In this document: positions 33,487 to 42,753 of the stretch, piece by piece
How the letters are laid out: each line of letters starts with the position of its first letter
How positions within the stretch are numbered: the stretch's first letter is position 1
Made by a program: the position numbers and the translations under genes
Notes under the pieces: model-generated
Databases searched by the model: none
Seen by the model: only the letters and a program-made list of their open reading frames with translations
What the model was told of the DNA's origin: nothing
Assembly: GCF_900142605.1 (NCBI RefSeq)
Contig: NZ_FRBL01000007.1
Span: 310,001 to 374,000 of the forward strand
Length of the DNA stretch: 64,000 bases
From: Chitinophaga jiangningensis
GTDB lineage: Bacteria; Bacteroidota; Bacteroidia; Chitinophagales; Chitinophagaceae
Direction of reading: 5' to 3'

Positions 33487-34353
33487 CTAAAATTTGCAGT
33501 GATAAGAGGTAAATAATATGCTAATGGAGAGCTCGATAGTTATAAACTGGTCCTTATCCCGGCTATTGCCGCGCTGGAAGCCCTTTTCGCCCAGAGGAGT
33601 ACCTACGGCACCCGACCGGTCCTGCAACTGATAAGCCACCGAAGGCTGCCCGTTGAACACCGGCGGAAACGCCGAAGCCCCGGCATAAGTGGTACTCACA
33701 TCGTCCAGGTAATCGGTTTCTGTATACCGGTACACCGCCTCTATGGCCACATTCACCTTCCTGGAAATATTGTATTTGAAACCACCTCCGATCAGCCAGG
33801 CATAACTCAGCAGACTATACGGTTTTCGCTCCGGATACACCGAAGTCCCCTGCCCTTCCGTGTGCAGCGGCTGTAAAAAATATTTCTGGCCGTTCAGATA
33901 AGCATACGGATTATAGTGAAATACACTGATCCCCCCTGTGAAATATGGCGAAAATCTTCTATCTAACGAGCCGGGCTCAAACCGGAAAAAATTAAAATCT
34001 CCCTGAAAAGCCAACTCAAACAGATTGCTATTGAAACTCAGGTTCCTGCGCCGCTGAAACTCATTATCGTTATACACATCGGAATAACCCAGCTGCATAT
34101 ACCTGCCATGTGCCCTAACGCCCACATAATCATTGAAATACTTCCGGTAATAAATACCTACGGATGGCTTCATGGCATTCAGCGCCCTGCGGGTATTCAG
34201 ATCGCCAAAATAATGAGCCGTTCCTACCGAAACACCCAGCTCCCCCACATATTCCAGTTCATTCTGGGCAGCAACGCTCCCCGACAGCAGCAATCCCGCC
34301 GCTAACAGCCATGCAGATACGAAGTTTCCAGGATATAAAAGTTTCTTGCGCAT
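33487..34353 (-). CDS. DUF6089/PorG-like outer membrane beta-barrel protein
   Basis: 288 residues: signal peptide (about 1-29, ending SVAAQ), then ELEYVGELGVSVGTAHYFGD and a beta-barrel with alternating aromatic strands (VGIYYRKYFNDYVGVRAHGR, LIGGGFKYNISRKVNVAIEA). This matches the DUF6089 group that contains the type IX secretion protein PorG, and its place beside uppS and bamA is the same as for porG in other Bacteroidota. Whether it serves type IX secretion here is inference from family and position. Confidence 0.75.
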   Translation of the reverse strand: MRKKLLYPGNFVSAWLLAAGLLLSGSVAAQNELEYVGELGVSVGTAHYFGDLNTRRALNAMKPSVGIYYRKYFNDYVGVRAHGRYMQLGYSDVYNDNEFQRRRNLSFNSNLFELAFQGDFNFFRFEPGSLDRRFSPYFTGGISVFHYNPYAYLNGQKYFLQPLHTEGQGTSVYPERKPYSLLSYAWLIGGGFKYNISRKVNVAIEAVYRYTETDYLDDVSTTYAGASAFPPVFNGQPSVAYQLQDRSGAVGTPLGEKGFQRGNSRDKDQFITIELSISILFTSYHCKF

Positions 34354-34423
34354 AAATCAGTTATACTTAAACGCTACAATACAGGATTTATTTAATATGT
34401 GAGGCAGGAAATTTTACCGGCAC

Positions 34424-35314
34424 CTAAATCTTGATCATATTACGGGCATCAATACCCCAAAGCAGCTTATTCCGGAGGGTGTGCAGAAAATTGCTGTCAT
34501 CCAGTCGTAACAGACTGAGTTTGAACGACTCTTTTCGTATAGCCAGCTGCACATTGCTGTCAATCGTTTCCATCCGCGAATCAAGGGTGCAAAGGAACTG
34601 GTCGCTACGGCCCTCCACTTCAAAGGAAATCACATTATCGTCCGGCACAATGATGGGCCTTACATTGAGGTTATGCGGTGCCACCGGCGTGATGACAAAG
34701 TTGCCGGCATCCGGAAATACAATAGGACCGCCACAGCTGAGGCTATACCCGGTAGAACCGGTTGGGGTGGACACAATCAGGCCGTCAGCCCAGTAGGTAT
34801 TCAGGAACTCTCCGTTCAGGTAGGTATGAATTTTTACCATCGCGGAAGTATCTTTCTTGTGAATGGTAAACTCATTCAGCGCATACGGAATATCGCCAAA
34901 CAGGGGAATATTGGCATCCAGGTGCACCAGGCTACGGGTATCCACGATATAGGTGCGGTTCAATAAGGCCTGCACCAGCCCATGGATCTCATCTTTACCA
35001 ATGCTCGCTAAAAACCCGAGGCGCCCGAAGTTGATACCGATCACCGGAATATTCGTATCCCGGACGTAGCAAACGGTATCCAGCAGCGTTCCATCTCCTC
35101 CTAAACTTATTAGAAAATCTATTTTACCAGGCAGCTCCTCCGCGGTAAAAAAAACGTTGGGAGGCACTTCAAAATTAATATGCTGTACCAGCGTACGATA
35201 GAAAGGTTCATACAGGATCGCCGTAATTTCTACGCGATGCAGTTCATCCAGCAATAAGCGGATATTTGTGATGTCTTCTGTGATAAATCCTCTGCTATAT
35301 AGTGCTACCTGCAT
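34424..35314 (-). CDS. nadK: NAD kinase
   Basis: 296 residues with GGDG at 72-75 in LISLGGDGTLLD, NEFTIHKKD for nucleotide binding, and the glycine-rich STPTGSTGYSLSCGGP loop. It phosphorylates NAD to NADP. It starts 12 nt after the Omp85-like gene and precedes the porG-like gene by 70 nt, within the long envelope operon. Confidence 0.95.
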   Translation of the reverse strand: MQVALYSRGFITEDITNIRLLLDELHRVEITAILYEPFYRTLVQHINFEVPPNVFFTAEELPGKIDFLISLGGDGTLLDTVCYVRDTNIPVIGINFGRLGFLASIGKDEIHGLVQALLNRTYIVDTRSLVHLDANIPLFGDIPYALNEFTIHKKDTSAMVKIHTYLNGEFLNTYWADGLIVSTPTGSTGYSLSCGGPIVFPDAGNFVITPVAPHNLNVRPIIVPDDNVISFEVEGRSDQFLCTLDSRMETIDSNVQLAIRKESFKLSLLRLDDSNFLHTLRNKLLWGIDARNMIKI

Positions 35315-35326
35315 ACCTGTTAAACT

Positions 35327-36739
35327 TTACATATCTATACTCGTGTGTAAAAATAGGCCTTTTTGCCCTAACTGGTTAAAGCTGTACTCTATACGAAGAC
35401 AGGTATCGTAGAAGGAAACGATGTCGAGCCCAAAGCCGCCGCTATACAACATACGGTTATTTAACTCGCCGTTGCCGGGGAATTTGGAGTAACTGTAACC
35501 ACTGTCGCCATATGCTTTTACAAAGATCCGCAGCGGCACAGAACTGAATTTTTTAGGCACTACCGGCAGCCGGAAACGGGTGGATAGCACCTCCTGGCGC
35601 AAGCTGGTTTTCACAATGGCGAAGCTTGTACCATCCACTACAAAGTATTCGAGGCCCCGGAGGTAATCATCGCCATAACCCATTGCCTGGCGGTTAATAT
35701 ACGGCTGATCCGCCCCGAACTTGGCCATACTGCGTAAACCTGCAGCCAGATATGTTTTGGCCGCCAGCTGCCAGTATTTGGCAACGTTGAGCCGTATACG
35801 AAAATCATTGATATCATTGAGTCCTGCAAAGCCTCTTTTACCTATCTCCCCCATCACCCGCAGGCCTTTCAGCGGATACTGCCAGCTATCTGCCTTCACA
35901 TATTCCATGCGGTAAACCAGGTCGAGGTAATTCACCCGGGTACGCCCGTCGCCCAGGTAATCCGGGTTGAGGATGGCCACGGAGTCCACCACTTTTTCAT
36001 AGTTATAGGCCAGTATCACCTTATGGCGGGTATTGATGCCGGGTCGATAGCTGTAGGTGAGCCCTACATTATATATTTGCCGCACAAAGCCATCCTGGCG
36101 GAAAAAGAGCTGCTTATTAAAATCCGTACTGTCGTTTACCTCGCGGTTACGGCTGTACGCAAAGGAGATGCCCAGGCCATGGCGGTAACGTTTATCAATA
36201 TACGGTACTGAATAGGAAAAGGAAATCCGCTGGGTATAACCTACCTGGATACCGGCATTGAGTTCGTCGTTGCGGCCGGTGAGATTACCCTGGGAACCTT
36301 TAACCCCCACATTTACGCGGTCGAGACTATGATTTTTCTCTACCCACCATTGGTTGAAGTTCCTGTCCGCCAGCTTGAAAATGGGGAAAGCGAAGGTGTA
36401 CCATCTCTCCCACACATCAAAAACAAGGTCTGCATGATCCCCGTCCCAGTTTTTAACGTTGGCGGTCACATTCAGGAACAGGGAGGTATTGAGGAGCTGC
36501 TTGCGGCGTTCCTCGAGTGTTTCAGCGAGATCTTTAAGGTAGATCGTATCTCCCGGCACGGTACTTAATTCCCGGAGGATGATGGTGGTACGAGTTTTCT
36601 TATTCCCGGTGATGATTACATTTTTAACAATAAGATATCCCTGGTTATCTGGGGTATCACTGGTATTTTGGGCTGCCACGGGCAACACGATTCCAAGCAG
36701 GCACAATATTACCAGCAAAAAGCAGCAGCGTCTCAGCAT
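35327..36739 (-). CDS. short Omp85-like protein with one POTRA-like domain
   Basis: 470 residues: signal peptide (MLRRCCFLLVILCLLGIVLP then VAAQ), one POTRA-like module (about 37-100; LIVKNVIITGNKKTRTTIIL, ETLEERRKQLLNTSLFLNVT), then about 350 residues of predicted beta-barrel (GIQVGYTQRISFSYSVPYID, GLGISFAYSRNREVND). It resembles a trimmed BamA/TamA. Barrel surface proteins of this class move proteins or lipids at the outer membrane; the substrate is unknown. It sits in the same operon as true bamA, so it may be specialised. Confidence 0.7.
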   Translation of the reverse strand: MLRRCCFLLVILCLLGIVLPVAAQNTSDTPDNQGYLIVKNVIITGNKKTRTTIILRELSTVPGDTIYLKDLAETLEERRKQLLNTSLFLNVTANVKNWDGDHADLVFDVWERWYTFAFPIFKLADRNFNQWWVEKNHSLDRVNVGVKGSQGNLTGRNDELNAGIQVGYTQRISFSYSVPYIDKRYRHGLGISFAYSRNREVNDSTDFNKQLFFRQDGFVRQIYNVGLTYSYRPGINTRHKVILAYNYEKVVDSVAILNPDYLGDGRTRVNYLDLVYRMEYVKADSWQYPLKGLRVMGEIGKRGFAGLNDINDFRIRLNVAKYWQLAAKTYLAAGLRSMAKFGADQPYINRQAMGYGDDYLRGLEYFVVDGTSFAIVKTSLRQEVLSTRFRLPVVPKKFSSVPLRIFVKAYGDSGYSYSKFPGNGELNNRMLYSGGFGLDIVSFYDTCLRIEYSFNQLGQKGLFLHTSIDM

Positions 36740-36793
36740 GTAGGCACAAAAAATTAATGACTAAAACCAAATATAATAAATTGGCGATGGAAA

Positions 36794-37456
36794 TTACATG
36801 CTGATATAATTCATCAACAGATCATAATTCTTTTTGACGAGGTCTTCTTCCTGGGCTTCGGAGAAGAGGTATTTGATGGTGTAGTTAAAACGTTCGAAAG
36901 TGGCTACCAGGGCCTGGAGATCAAGACGGTTAGTTTTGAGTAATACTTCGAGCCGGCCGGTTTGCGGATCAGTAATGGTTTGAACGCTGAGCAGGCTTAC
37001 ATCGTTGGATTCAGCGATGCGGGCAATTTCACTCAGGCTGTAATCACGCGGGTCGAGGTCCAGTGCGATAAGGCCTCCGGGGTCTTTCACGGCGTTAAAC
37101 TGCGCCAGTGCAGCCAGGAGAGTATCTTTGGAGATCAGTCCCAGGTAATCATTATCTTTTGAAACAACGGGCAGCACGGAGAGCTTAAACTCATAAAACA
37201 GTTTAAGTGCTTCGAGGTGGTGTGCCTGTTCAGGGATGGCGGGTTTAAGGTTACCGTATGGCGCTGCTTCCAGGAGTATATCCGGATCTTCCCAGTCCAG
37301 CACGGTATCTTCGTCGATCAATGCTGCATACTTATCCTCCACTACCAATGGCAGCTGGGTCACGTGGAACTCGTTCATCAGCCGCAATGCTTCTGTGCCC
37401 GCATCGTTTGGATGCAGTACAGGAATAGTGGTAGATATGAGTTCTCTGGCAATCAT
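36794..37456 (-). CDS. CBS-domain protein
   Basis: 220 residues with two CBS domains (about 1-58 and 70-125: ISTTIPVLHPNDAGTEALRL, LKLFYEFKLSVLPVVSKDND), which bind adenosine nucleotides, and a C-terminal part (LSEIARIAESNDVSLLSVQT) that looks like an ACT-like fold. Soluble, no catalytic domain. It is a nucleotide-sensing regulatory protein by family; the target is unknown. It lies 54 nt ahead of the Omp85-like gene in the nadK row. Confidence 0.8.
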   Translation of the reverse strand: MIARELISTTIPVLHPNDAGTEALRLMNEFHVTQLPLVVEDKYAALIDEDTVLDWEDPDILLEAAPYGNLKPAIPEQAHHLEALKLFYEFKLSVLPVVSKDNDYLGLISKDTLLAALAQFNAVKDPGGLIALDLDPRDYSLSEIARIAESNDVSLLSVQTITDPQTGRLEVLLKTNRLDLQALVATFERFNYTIKYLFSEAQEEDLVKKNYDLLMNYISM

Positions 37457-37584
37457 CGTCGTGTATTCTTACTACAATAATAACAAAGAAAATCCCAACA
37501 GAAAAACAATTTCCATGAACAGGCCTGTCAGGGCATGCTGCAATAGCATTGCACACGCATGCTATTCTATACCAATAAGTTGGT

Positions 37585-38352
37585 CTATTTGTTCTTTAAA
37601 CTATCCAGAAACTTATGCAGGATCACATTAAATTCACCGGGAACTTCCATCATAGGTGCGTGCCCGCACTTGTCTATGAACTCCAGTTGGGAGTTTGGAA
37701 TTAATTTTTGGAACTCTTCACCCACCATTGGCGGGGTGATCGTATCATTTTTACCCCAGATCAGCATGGTGGGCTGCTTGATTTCACGGAGTTCATCGCC
37801 CAGATTATGCCGTATGGCGGATTTTGCCAGGGTGATGATCTTGATTACCTTGAGTCGGTTATTAACGATTTCGAACATTTCATCTACCAGCTCTTTGGTA
37901 GCGATGGCAGGATCGTAGAAAGTAAGTTCTGCTTTCTTGCGGATGTATTCATAGTCGCCACGTTTAGGATAGGTTTCGCCCATACCGTTTTCGAACAAGC
38001 CGGAGCTGCCGGTGAGGATCAGCGATTTCACAGGAGCTTCAGGATGCTTGAGCAGGTATACGAGTGCGACATGCCCACCGAGGGAGTTACCCAGCAGGTG
38101 AATGTTGGTGTAACCTCTGGCTTCCACAAACTTGTGAACATATTTAGCCAGGCCGCCAACGGATGTTTCCAGGATGTTTAAATCATACAGGGGTAGCATC
38201 GGGATAACCACCTTATTGTACTGCTTGAAATATTCGATCATGTGCGAGAAGTTACTCAACGCACCGAATAATCCATGCAATAGCAGCAGTGGTTCACCTT
38301 CTCCTTCTTCTATAAAACTAAATTTACCCTGTGTTTTGATTTCGTAATCCAT
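37585..38352 (-). CDS. alpha/beta hydrolase
   Basis: 255 residues with the alpha/beta-hydrolase layout: oxyanion-hole HGLFGA (25-30), nucleophile elbow GNSLGG near 92, acid Asp in WGKNDTITP and His in CGHAPMMEVP. No signal peptide. Substrate unknown; similar proteins are esterases, lipases or meta-cleavage hydrolases. Confidence 0.85.
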   Translation of the reverse strand: MDYEIKTQGKFSFIEEGEGEPLLLLHGLFGALSNFSHMIEYFKQYNKVVIPMLPLYDLNILETSVGGLAKYVHKFVEARGYTNIHLLGNSLGGHVALVYLLKHPEAPVKSLILTGSSGLFENGMGETYPKRGDYEYIRKKAELTFYDPAIATKELVDEMFEIVNNRLKVIKIITLAKSAIRHNLGDELREIKQPTMLIWGKNDTITPPMVGEEFQKLIPNSQLEFIDKCGHAPMMEVPGEFNVILHKFLDSLKNK

Positions 38353-38421
38353 TGCCTAATCTTGAGTCAATTTTACGCTAAAATAATTCTTTTTATTAAT
38401 CTAAATAATCTTTGAAGAGAG

Positions 38422-38964
38422 TCAACTAGGTTGAATATGGTGGGCTGCTTCTTCAAAGAAAGCCTGCAATTGTGTGAACAGATCTCTGAAAAGAGGGATC
38501 ACCTTTCCTATATTATCCACTGTCCACGGGCCTACTTTTTCAATATAGGGATATACTACAGACTGCAATTTGGTTTCGGGACTGAGCCAGTACAGTTGGT
38601 TGGCCATCCACAGCAAAACGCTGTAAATTATTATAAAAATGGCGCTATACAATAAAATTCCACCCAATTTATTGAGCCAGCCCAGCAAAACCAGCTCTAC
38701 CATGCCTTGCAGAGCGGTGGCGCCCAATCGCACCAACAATACTACGGCCAGAAACAGGCAAATATAACAAAGTGCAGGCAGCCAGATGAAGTGTAGGTTC
38801 CAGTGTTGTTGTACGTATAATGCTGTAACCGCGCTGAGTTTTAGTGCTACGACCATGCCCAGTACCAGGCCGATCATGGAAAACACGGCGACGATCAGGC
38901 CCCGTGTAAACCCTTTGTATATGGCAAAAACCATGATAATGGCGAAGAGTACATCTATCGGCAT
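38422..38964 (-). CDS. cvpA: CvpA family membrane protein
   Basis: 180 residues with four hydrophobic segments (about 4-20, 25-45, 60-82, 100-122) in the CvpA pattern (AIYKGFTRGLIVAVFSMIGL, ALQGMVELVLLGWLNKLGGI). CvpA affects colicin V export in E. coli and envelope homeostasis elsewhere; the precise role is unclear. It follows yqeY, with a potential structured RNA in the 108-nt gap. Confidence 0.85.
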   Translation of the reverse strand: MPIDVLFAIIMVFAIYKGFTRGLIVAVFSMIGLVLGMVVALKLSAVTALYVQQHWNLHFIWLPALCYICLFLAVVLLVRLGATALQGMVELVLLGWLNKLGGILLYSAIFIIIYSVLLWMANQLYWLSPETKLQSVVYPYIEKVGPWTVDNIGKVIPLFRDLFTQLQAFFEEAAHHIQPS

Positions 38965-38982
38965 GGGCGAATTTGGAAGAGC

Positions 38983-39061
38983 GGCTTTATCAATAGCACC
39001 TTTCAGATGCAGCGAGGAAGCCGCCCGGCGACACCGAAGTTGCCGCCGGAATGATAAAGCC
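38983..39061 (-). ncRNA. possible three-way-junction RNA between yqeY and cvpA
   Basis: Outer 10-bp stem: 38983-38992 with 39052-39061, perfect. Inside, on the minus strand, a hairpin of nine pairs starting CCGGCG/CGCCGG with an AACTTCGGT apex, and a smaller 5-bp hairpin GCGGC/GCTGC. The roughly 80-nt fold lies 19 nt upstream of the cvpA start, within the mRNA leader between the two genes. The role is unknown; it could be an mRNA control element, and matches no riboswitch class I recognise. Confidence 0.35.
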
Positions 39062-39072
39062 CCTTTATATTA

Positions 39073-39522
39073 TTATTTCAATAATTCCTTTACCATAGCA
39101 GAAATAGCCTTTCCGTCGGCCTTGCCCGCCAGTTGCTTGGTAGCTACGCCCATCACTTTGCCCATATCGGCAGGTGAAGCAGCGCCTACAGACGTAATAA
39201 TCTGACTCAGCGCAGCGCGCAGTTCCGCCTCATCCATCTGTTTAGGCAGGAAACGCTCAATCACTACCAGCTCCTCTTCTTCCTTCACCGCCAGGTCTTC
39301 CCTGTTCTGCTGTCTGAAGATATCCAGGGAGTCGCGGCGTTGTTTAGCCAGCTTCTGTAAAATTTTGCTTTCTTCGGCTTCGGTAATTTCACCGTTGCCA
39401 CCTTCTGCTGTTTTAGCCAGCAGGATCGCCGCCTTAATTGCACGCAGTGCGCGCAGGTCAGCCTCTTTTTTGCCCAGCATCGCAGCTTTGATCTCTGCGT
39501 TGATAGTCAGTTCTAATGACAT
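39073..39522 (-). CDS. yqeY: GatB/YqeY domain protein
   Basis: 149 residues, a single YqeY domain: LELTINAEIKAAMLGKKEAD, KLAKQRRDSLDIFRQQNRED, EELVVIERFLPKQMDEAELR, GAASPADMGKVMGVATKQLA. The domain is the tRNA-binding tail of the GatB amidotransferase, found alone in many bacteria. The function of stand-alone YqeY is not settled. It starts 21 nt after gldC. Confidence 0.92.
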   Translation of the reverse strand: MSLELTINAEIKAAMLGKKEADLRALRAIKAAILLAKTAEGGNGEITEAEESKILQKLAKQRRDSLDIFRQQNREDLAVKEEEELVVIERFLPKQMDEAELRAALSQIITSVGAASPADMGKVMGVATKQLAGKADGKAISAMVKELLK

Positions 39523-39543
39523 ATGGTTAATTTTAATGGATTA

Positions 39544-39891
39544 TTATTTTTGTTCAGCCGCCTGTTTGTCCTGGAATTTCTGATAGAAATCCTTTGCAAA
39601 AGCGCGCATCTCTTCACCCTGGTCTTTGTACTGGGTAGCTCTCACGTAGGTATCCGCCATGGTCATCAGGGTCTGGAAAAAGAAGTCGGCCATTTCGTCT
39701 ACCATCATATCTTTTGTCCACAGATCTATACGCAGCGCAGCCTTTTCAGCCGGGTCCCAGAAGGAAACCATCATCGCTTTGGCTTTGGTCATACGCTCTT
39801 CCCTGTTATCCGTTGCACTCCAGGCTATTGATTCGGGTATCTTATTCTCGTCCAGTCCAACCTGGATCTGTATGGTAGATGTCTTACTCAT
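39544..39891 (-). CDS. gldC: gliding motility protein GldC
   Basis: 115 residues from the ATG at 39891 (MSKTSTIQIQVGLDENKIPE); three more codons upstream are possible. It carries the GldC wording WSATDNREERMTKAKAMMVS and FWDPAEKAALRIDLWTKDMM. GldC is a small soluble accessory of Bacteroidota gliding and type IX secretion genes, often conserved in non-gliding species. A useful marker of the phylum here. Confidence 0.92.
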   Translation of the reverse strand: MSKTSTIQIQVGLDENKIPESIAWSATDNREERMTKAKAMMVSFWDPAEKAALRIDLWTKDMMVDEMADFFFQTLMTMADTYVRATQYKDQGEEMRAFAKDFYQKFQDKQAAEQK

Positions 39892-39925
39892 GATTTTCAA
39901 TTAAGGCCACAAAAATAGGTATCAT

Positions 39926-41059
39926 TTAGGGATTTTGTGGTACCGGACCTGTCATAGCGGTCCAAAGCTCTTCTGCGGCCTTTTCCCAACTGTTGAAAGC
40001 CTTTTGTGGCGGTATTCTGGTGAGCAACAGCGATCGCAGCTGCTCGTCTTTGTAAATACGACTCATTTTGTCGGACAGGTCATCCAGGTCCGCCGGGTCA
40101 GAAAATAAAGCGGCATCGCCCGCAGCCTCCAGTGCAGCTTTCCCTTCAATAGCCACTACCGGCACCTGGCATTGCTGTGCGGCATACACCGGTAAGGCTA
40201 ACCCATCAAGGCGCACCGGATATATCAGCGCATAGGCTCCCCCTGTGAGTTTTGCCAGCGTTTCCAGGTCGGCATCCTGAATCCAGTTTACATCATTGCG
40301 GAATTTATAGGAAGGCAGGGCCCTGGCTATTTCCGCACCAGCCGCCGTGGCTGATCCGGCAATCACCAGTTTGATACTGGATAACTGTCGGCGCTTCAGT
40401 GCTGAAAAAGCCTTGAACAGCGGCATAATATTATTACGGGGATGTAACCCGGCAGTCACCAGAAAATACTCTGCTCCTCCGGCAAATTCCCGTTTCACGG
40501 CCTCGCGGTCATCCCATTCCAGTGGTTTATATAAATCACTCAGGCCGATGTCAAGCACGGTCAGCTTAGGCGCCACGGAAGGGGCAAAATCCAGCACGGC
40601 CTCTTTTCCTGTTTCTGAAAGTACCGCTATGCTGCGCGCCCTCCAGAGGTAGTTCATCAGATTTTTCTTCAGTCGCTTTTGCTGGGCAACAGATTGCAAA
40701 CCGGCATCCAGCAGGAACGACAGGTCCCTGATCAGCAGCGTGGCCGGTATCTTGCTACGCAAAGGCAATGTACCATCCAGGCCCAGGTAAAGGTCCGGCT
40801 GAAAGGCCTTCATGGCCCTTGGCAGCTGCCATTCCAGCCACCAGTATAAATGCCAGGCCTTCTCCCCGCGCAGCGGCAACACCACCGGCGTTACGTTTGG
40901 CGGCAATTCCATCCCCGCAGGCACAGGCCCGTCAAAGAATAAAATAAACTGATGCTCCGGCTGTTGCCTGCAAAGTGTAACTATGATTTGTGTGGCCACC
41001 GCCCCGGTGTCAGCAGGCAAGTCCCTGCGAAGGCAAGCGGCATTAACAGCAATTTTCAT
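39926..41059 (-). CDS. GT4-type glycosyltransferase
   Basis: 377 residues of the GT-B fold. The N-terminal part resembles the acceptor domain, and the C-terminal half has the nucleotide-sugar-binding pattern (YFLVTAGLHPRNNIMPLFKA, GGAYALIYPVRLDGLALPVY, CQVPVVAIEGKAALEAAGDA). No signal peptide. It would transfer a sugar in envelope glycan or polysaccharide synthesis. No polymerase or flippase neighbours are present, so the product is unknown. Confidence 0.8.
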   Translation of the reverse strand: MKIAVNAACLRRDLPADTGAVATQIIVTLCRQQPEHQFILFFDGPVPAGMELPPNVTPVVLPLRGEKAWHLYWWLEWQLPRAMKAFQPDLYLGLDGTLPLRSKIPATLLIRDLSFLLDAGLQSVAQQKRLKKNLMNYLWRARSIAVLSETGKEAVLDFAPSVAPKLTVLDIGLSDLYKPLEWDDREAVKREFAGGAEYFLVTAGLHPRNNIMPLFKAFSALKRRQLSSIKLVIAGSATAAGAEIARALPSYKFRNDVNWIQDADLETLAKLTGGAYALIYPVRLDGLALPVYAAQQCQVPVVAIEGKAALEAAGDAALFSDPADLDDLSDKMSRIYKDEQLRSLLLTRIPPQKAFNSWEKAAEELWTAMTGPVPQNP

Positions 41060-41130
41060 AAAAAAGAAAGTCTTGATCTGCCAGCCTGCAAACCTAAAGC
41101 ATTTTCTGCTATGGTACTAATTACTAATAC

Positions 41131-41565
41131 CTATAATGGCTTCTTGTTAGTGATATAGAAGATCTTTGGTGTGGCAACGTTACCGGAATTACCGGCTGAA
41201 GTGAGGTTGATGGTAACCTTGTAGGTTTTTAATTCTTTCAGATGCTTTAAAGTAACATCATAAGTAGCACTGGTGCTGTTTGCTACGGCATCCTGATCCT
41301 GCCCTATACCTGCAGGATCCGACACCACGTTTAAACTGGTGATCACCCCTTTTTCCGGCATCTTGCTGTCCACCTTCACCTTAAAAGTAAAGCTGCTGTC
41401 CAGCGCCTGGTTATAGGCACCCTCTTCCACCCCCGACAGACTAAATTTAAGCGCCTCTTCCTGCACTACCGGAGGAGTGTCTGTTCCTTTGTTCTTCTTT
41501 TTGCAAGCGAAAAATGCCACTGCGCTCAGCAGGACAACAGCGGGAAGATAGGTTTTCAATACCAT
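41131..41565 (-). CDS. small lipoprotein, unknown function
   Basis: 144 residues with a lipoprotein signal, MVLKTYLPAVVLLSAVAFFA then Cys21 and KKKNKGTDTPPVV. The mature part has the feel of an Ig-like beta domain (EEALKFSLSGVEEGAYNQAL, FTFKVKVDSKMPEKGVITSL). Not recognised as a named family. It stands between a glycosyltransferase and an ABC permease with 71 and 44 bp gaps. Confidence 0.6.
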   Translation of the reverse strand: MVLKTYLPAVVLLSAVAFFACKKKNKGTDTPPVVQEEALKFSLSGVEEGAYNQALDSSFTFKVKVDSKMPEKGVITSLNVVSDPAGIGQDQDAVANSTSATYDVTLKHLKELKTYKVTINLTSAGNSGNVATPKIFYITNKKPL

Positions 41566-41609
41566 AGCATTAATAATATCAGTAAAATTAAATTTTTAAA
41601 ACATGTAAA

Positions 41610-42740
41610 TCAAATTTTACTTCTGACGTCCAGGGCATCCCGCAGCCCATTCCCTAACAGGTTGAAAGCCAATACCAGTATCATTATAGCTATCCCCGGC
41701 GCCAACGCTAAAGCGGGGTTATGGGTGATGATGAAATTGTAATTTTCTTTTATCATGAGGCCCCACGAGGGTTGCGGCGGCTGTACCCCCACCCCCAGAA
41801 AACTTAACCCGGCCTCCACCACAATGGCCGTGGCAAAGTTGCCGGCAGCTACCACCATCACGGGCCCGAGGATGTTAGGCAGAATATGTTTTACGATGAT
41901 CCGTCCATTGCGGTATCCCAAAGCCCTGGCGGCTTCCACAAACTCCAGCTGCCTGAGTGAAAATATCTGTCCGCGGATAATCCTGGCTACCCCCACCCAC
42001 ATAGTAAGGCCCACGGCAATAAATACCTGCCAGAACCCCTTACCCAGGGCCAGCGTGAGGGCAAATACCACCAGCAGCGTAGGCATAGCCCATACCACAT
42101 TCACGAGCCACATCACCAGGTCGTCCGTACGGCCGCCATAGAAGCCGGCAATAGCGCCCAGGAACACCCCGATGGTCAGCGAGATAATTACCGCTATAAC
42201 GCCCACGCCTAAACTCACACGGGTGCCAATGATGAGGCGACTAAGTATATCCCTTCCGAATTTATCGGTACCCAGCCAGTAGGTTTGTGTAAAAACCTGC
42301 TCCCTGGTCACCTGTTGTTGTAAGGTTTGCCAACTGCCATGGGCTGCCGTCGGCCTGCCATACACCACTACATCCAGCGGATAAACTTCCTTCACGGTAG
42401 TGGCCTCATCTACATAATGTTGGATAACAATAGTGGAGTCTTTTATCTGGTGAGATGCTATTGGAATCCAGGTATAAGCGGATGGCTCTCCTGCAATCAA
42501 CCGGGAGAAAAAGCCGGTACGTGGCAGTTCCTGGTCTTTTCGTACAGCCAGCATGGTTACCCTGAAGCCCGGCCGCTGCCCTTCTACTTCCAAAACCATC
42601 CTGTTAGCGTTTGGCGTATGATCCGGCGCAATAAAGTAGGCCAGGATGCTGATCAGCACCGACAGGCACACGATCAACAATCCTGCAACAGCACCTTTGT
42701 TGCGCAGCAGTCGTTTGAAAGAAGTTTCAGGAGCAGACAA
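41610..42740 (-). CDS. DppC/OppC-type ABC transporter permease
   Basis: 376 residues. One N-terminal membrane segment (about 17-38), a periplasmic insert of about 110 residues, then five membrane segments with the EAA loop (EFVEAARALGYRNGRIIVKH then ILPN) that contacts the ATPase. It belongs to peptide/nickel-type importers. The partner permease, ATPases and binding protein are not in this window. The long insert between segments 1 and 2 is larger than in E. coli DppC. Confidence 0.88.
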   Translation of the reverse strand: MSAPETSFKRLLRNKGAVAGLLIVCLSVLISILAYFIAPDHTPNANRMVLEVEGQRPGFRVTMLAVRKDQELPRTGFFSRLIAGEPSAYTWIPIASHQIKDSTIVIQHYVDEATTVKEVYPLDVVVYGRPTAAHGSWQTLQQQVTREQVFTQTYWLGTDKFGRDILSRLIIGTRVSLGVGVIAVIISLTIGVFLGAIAGFYGGRTDDLVMWLVNVVWAMPTLLVVFALTLALGKGFWQVFIAVGLTMWVGVARIIRGQIFSLRQLEFVEAARALGYRNGRIIVKHILPNILGPVMVVAAGNFATAIVVEAGLSFLGVGVQPPQPSWGLMIKENYNFIITHNPALALAPGIAIMILVLAFNLLGNGLRDALDVRSKI

Positions 42741-42753
42741 TCGAATAGTTTTA

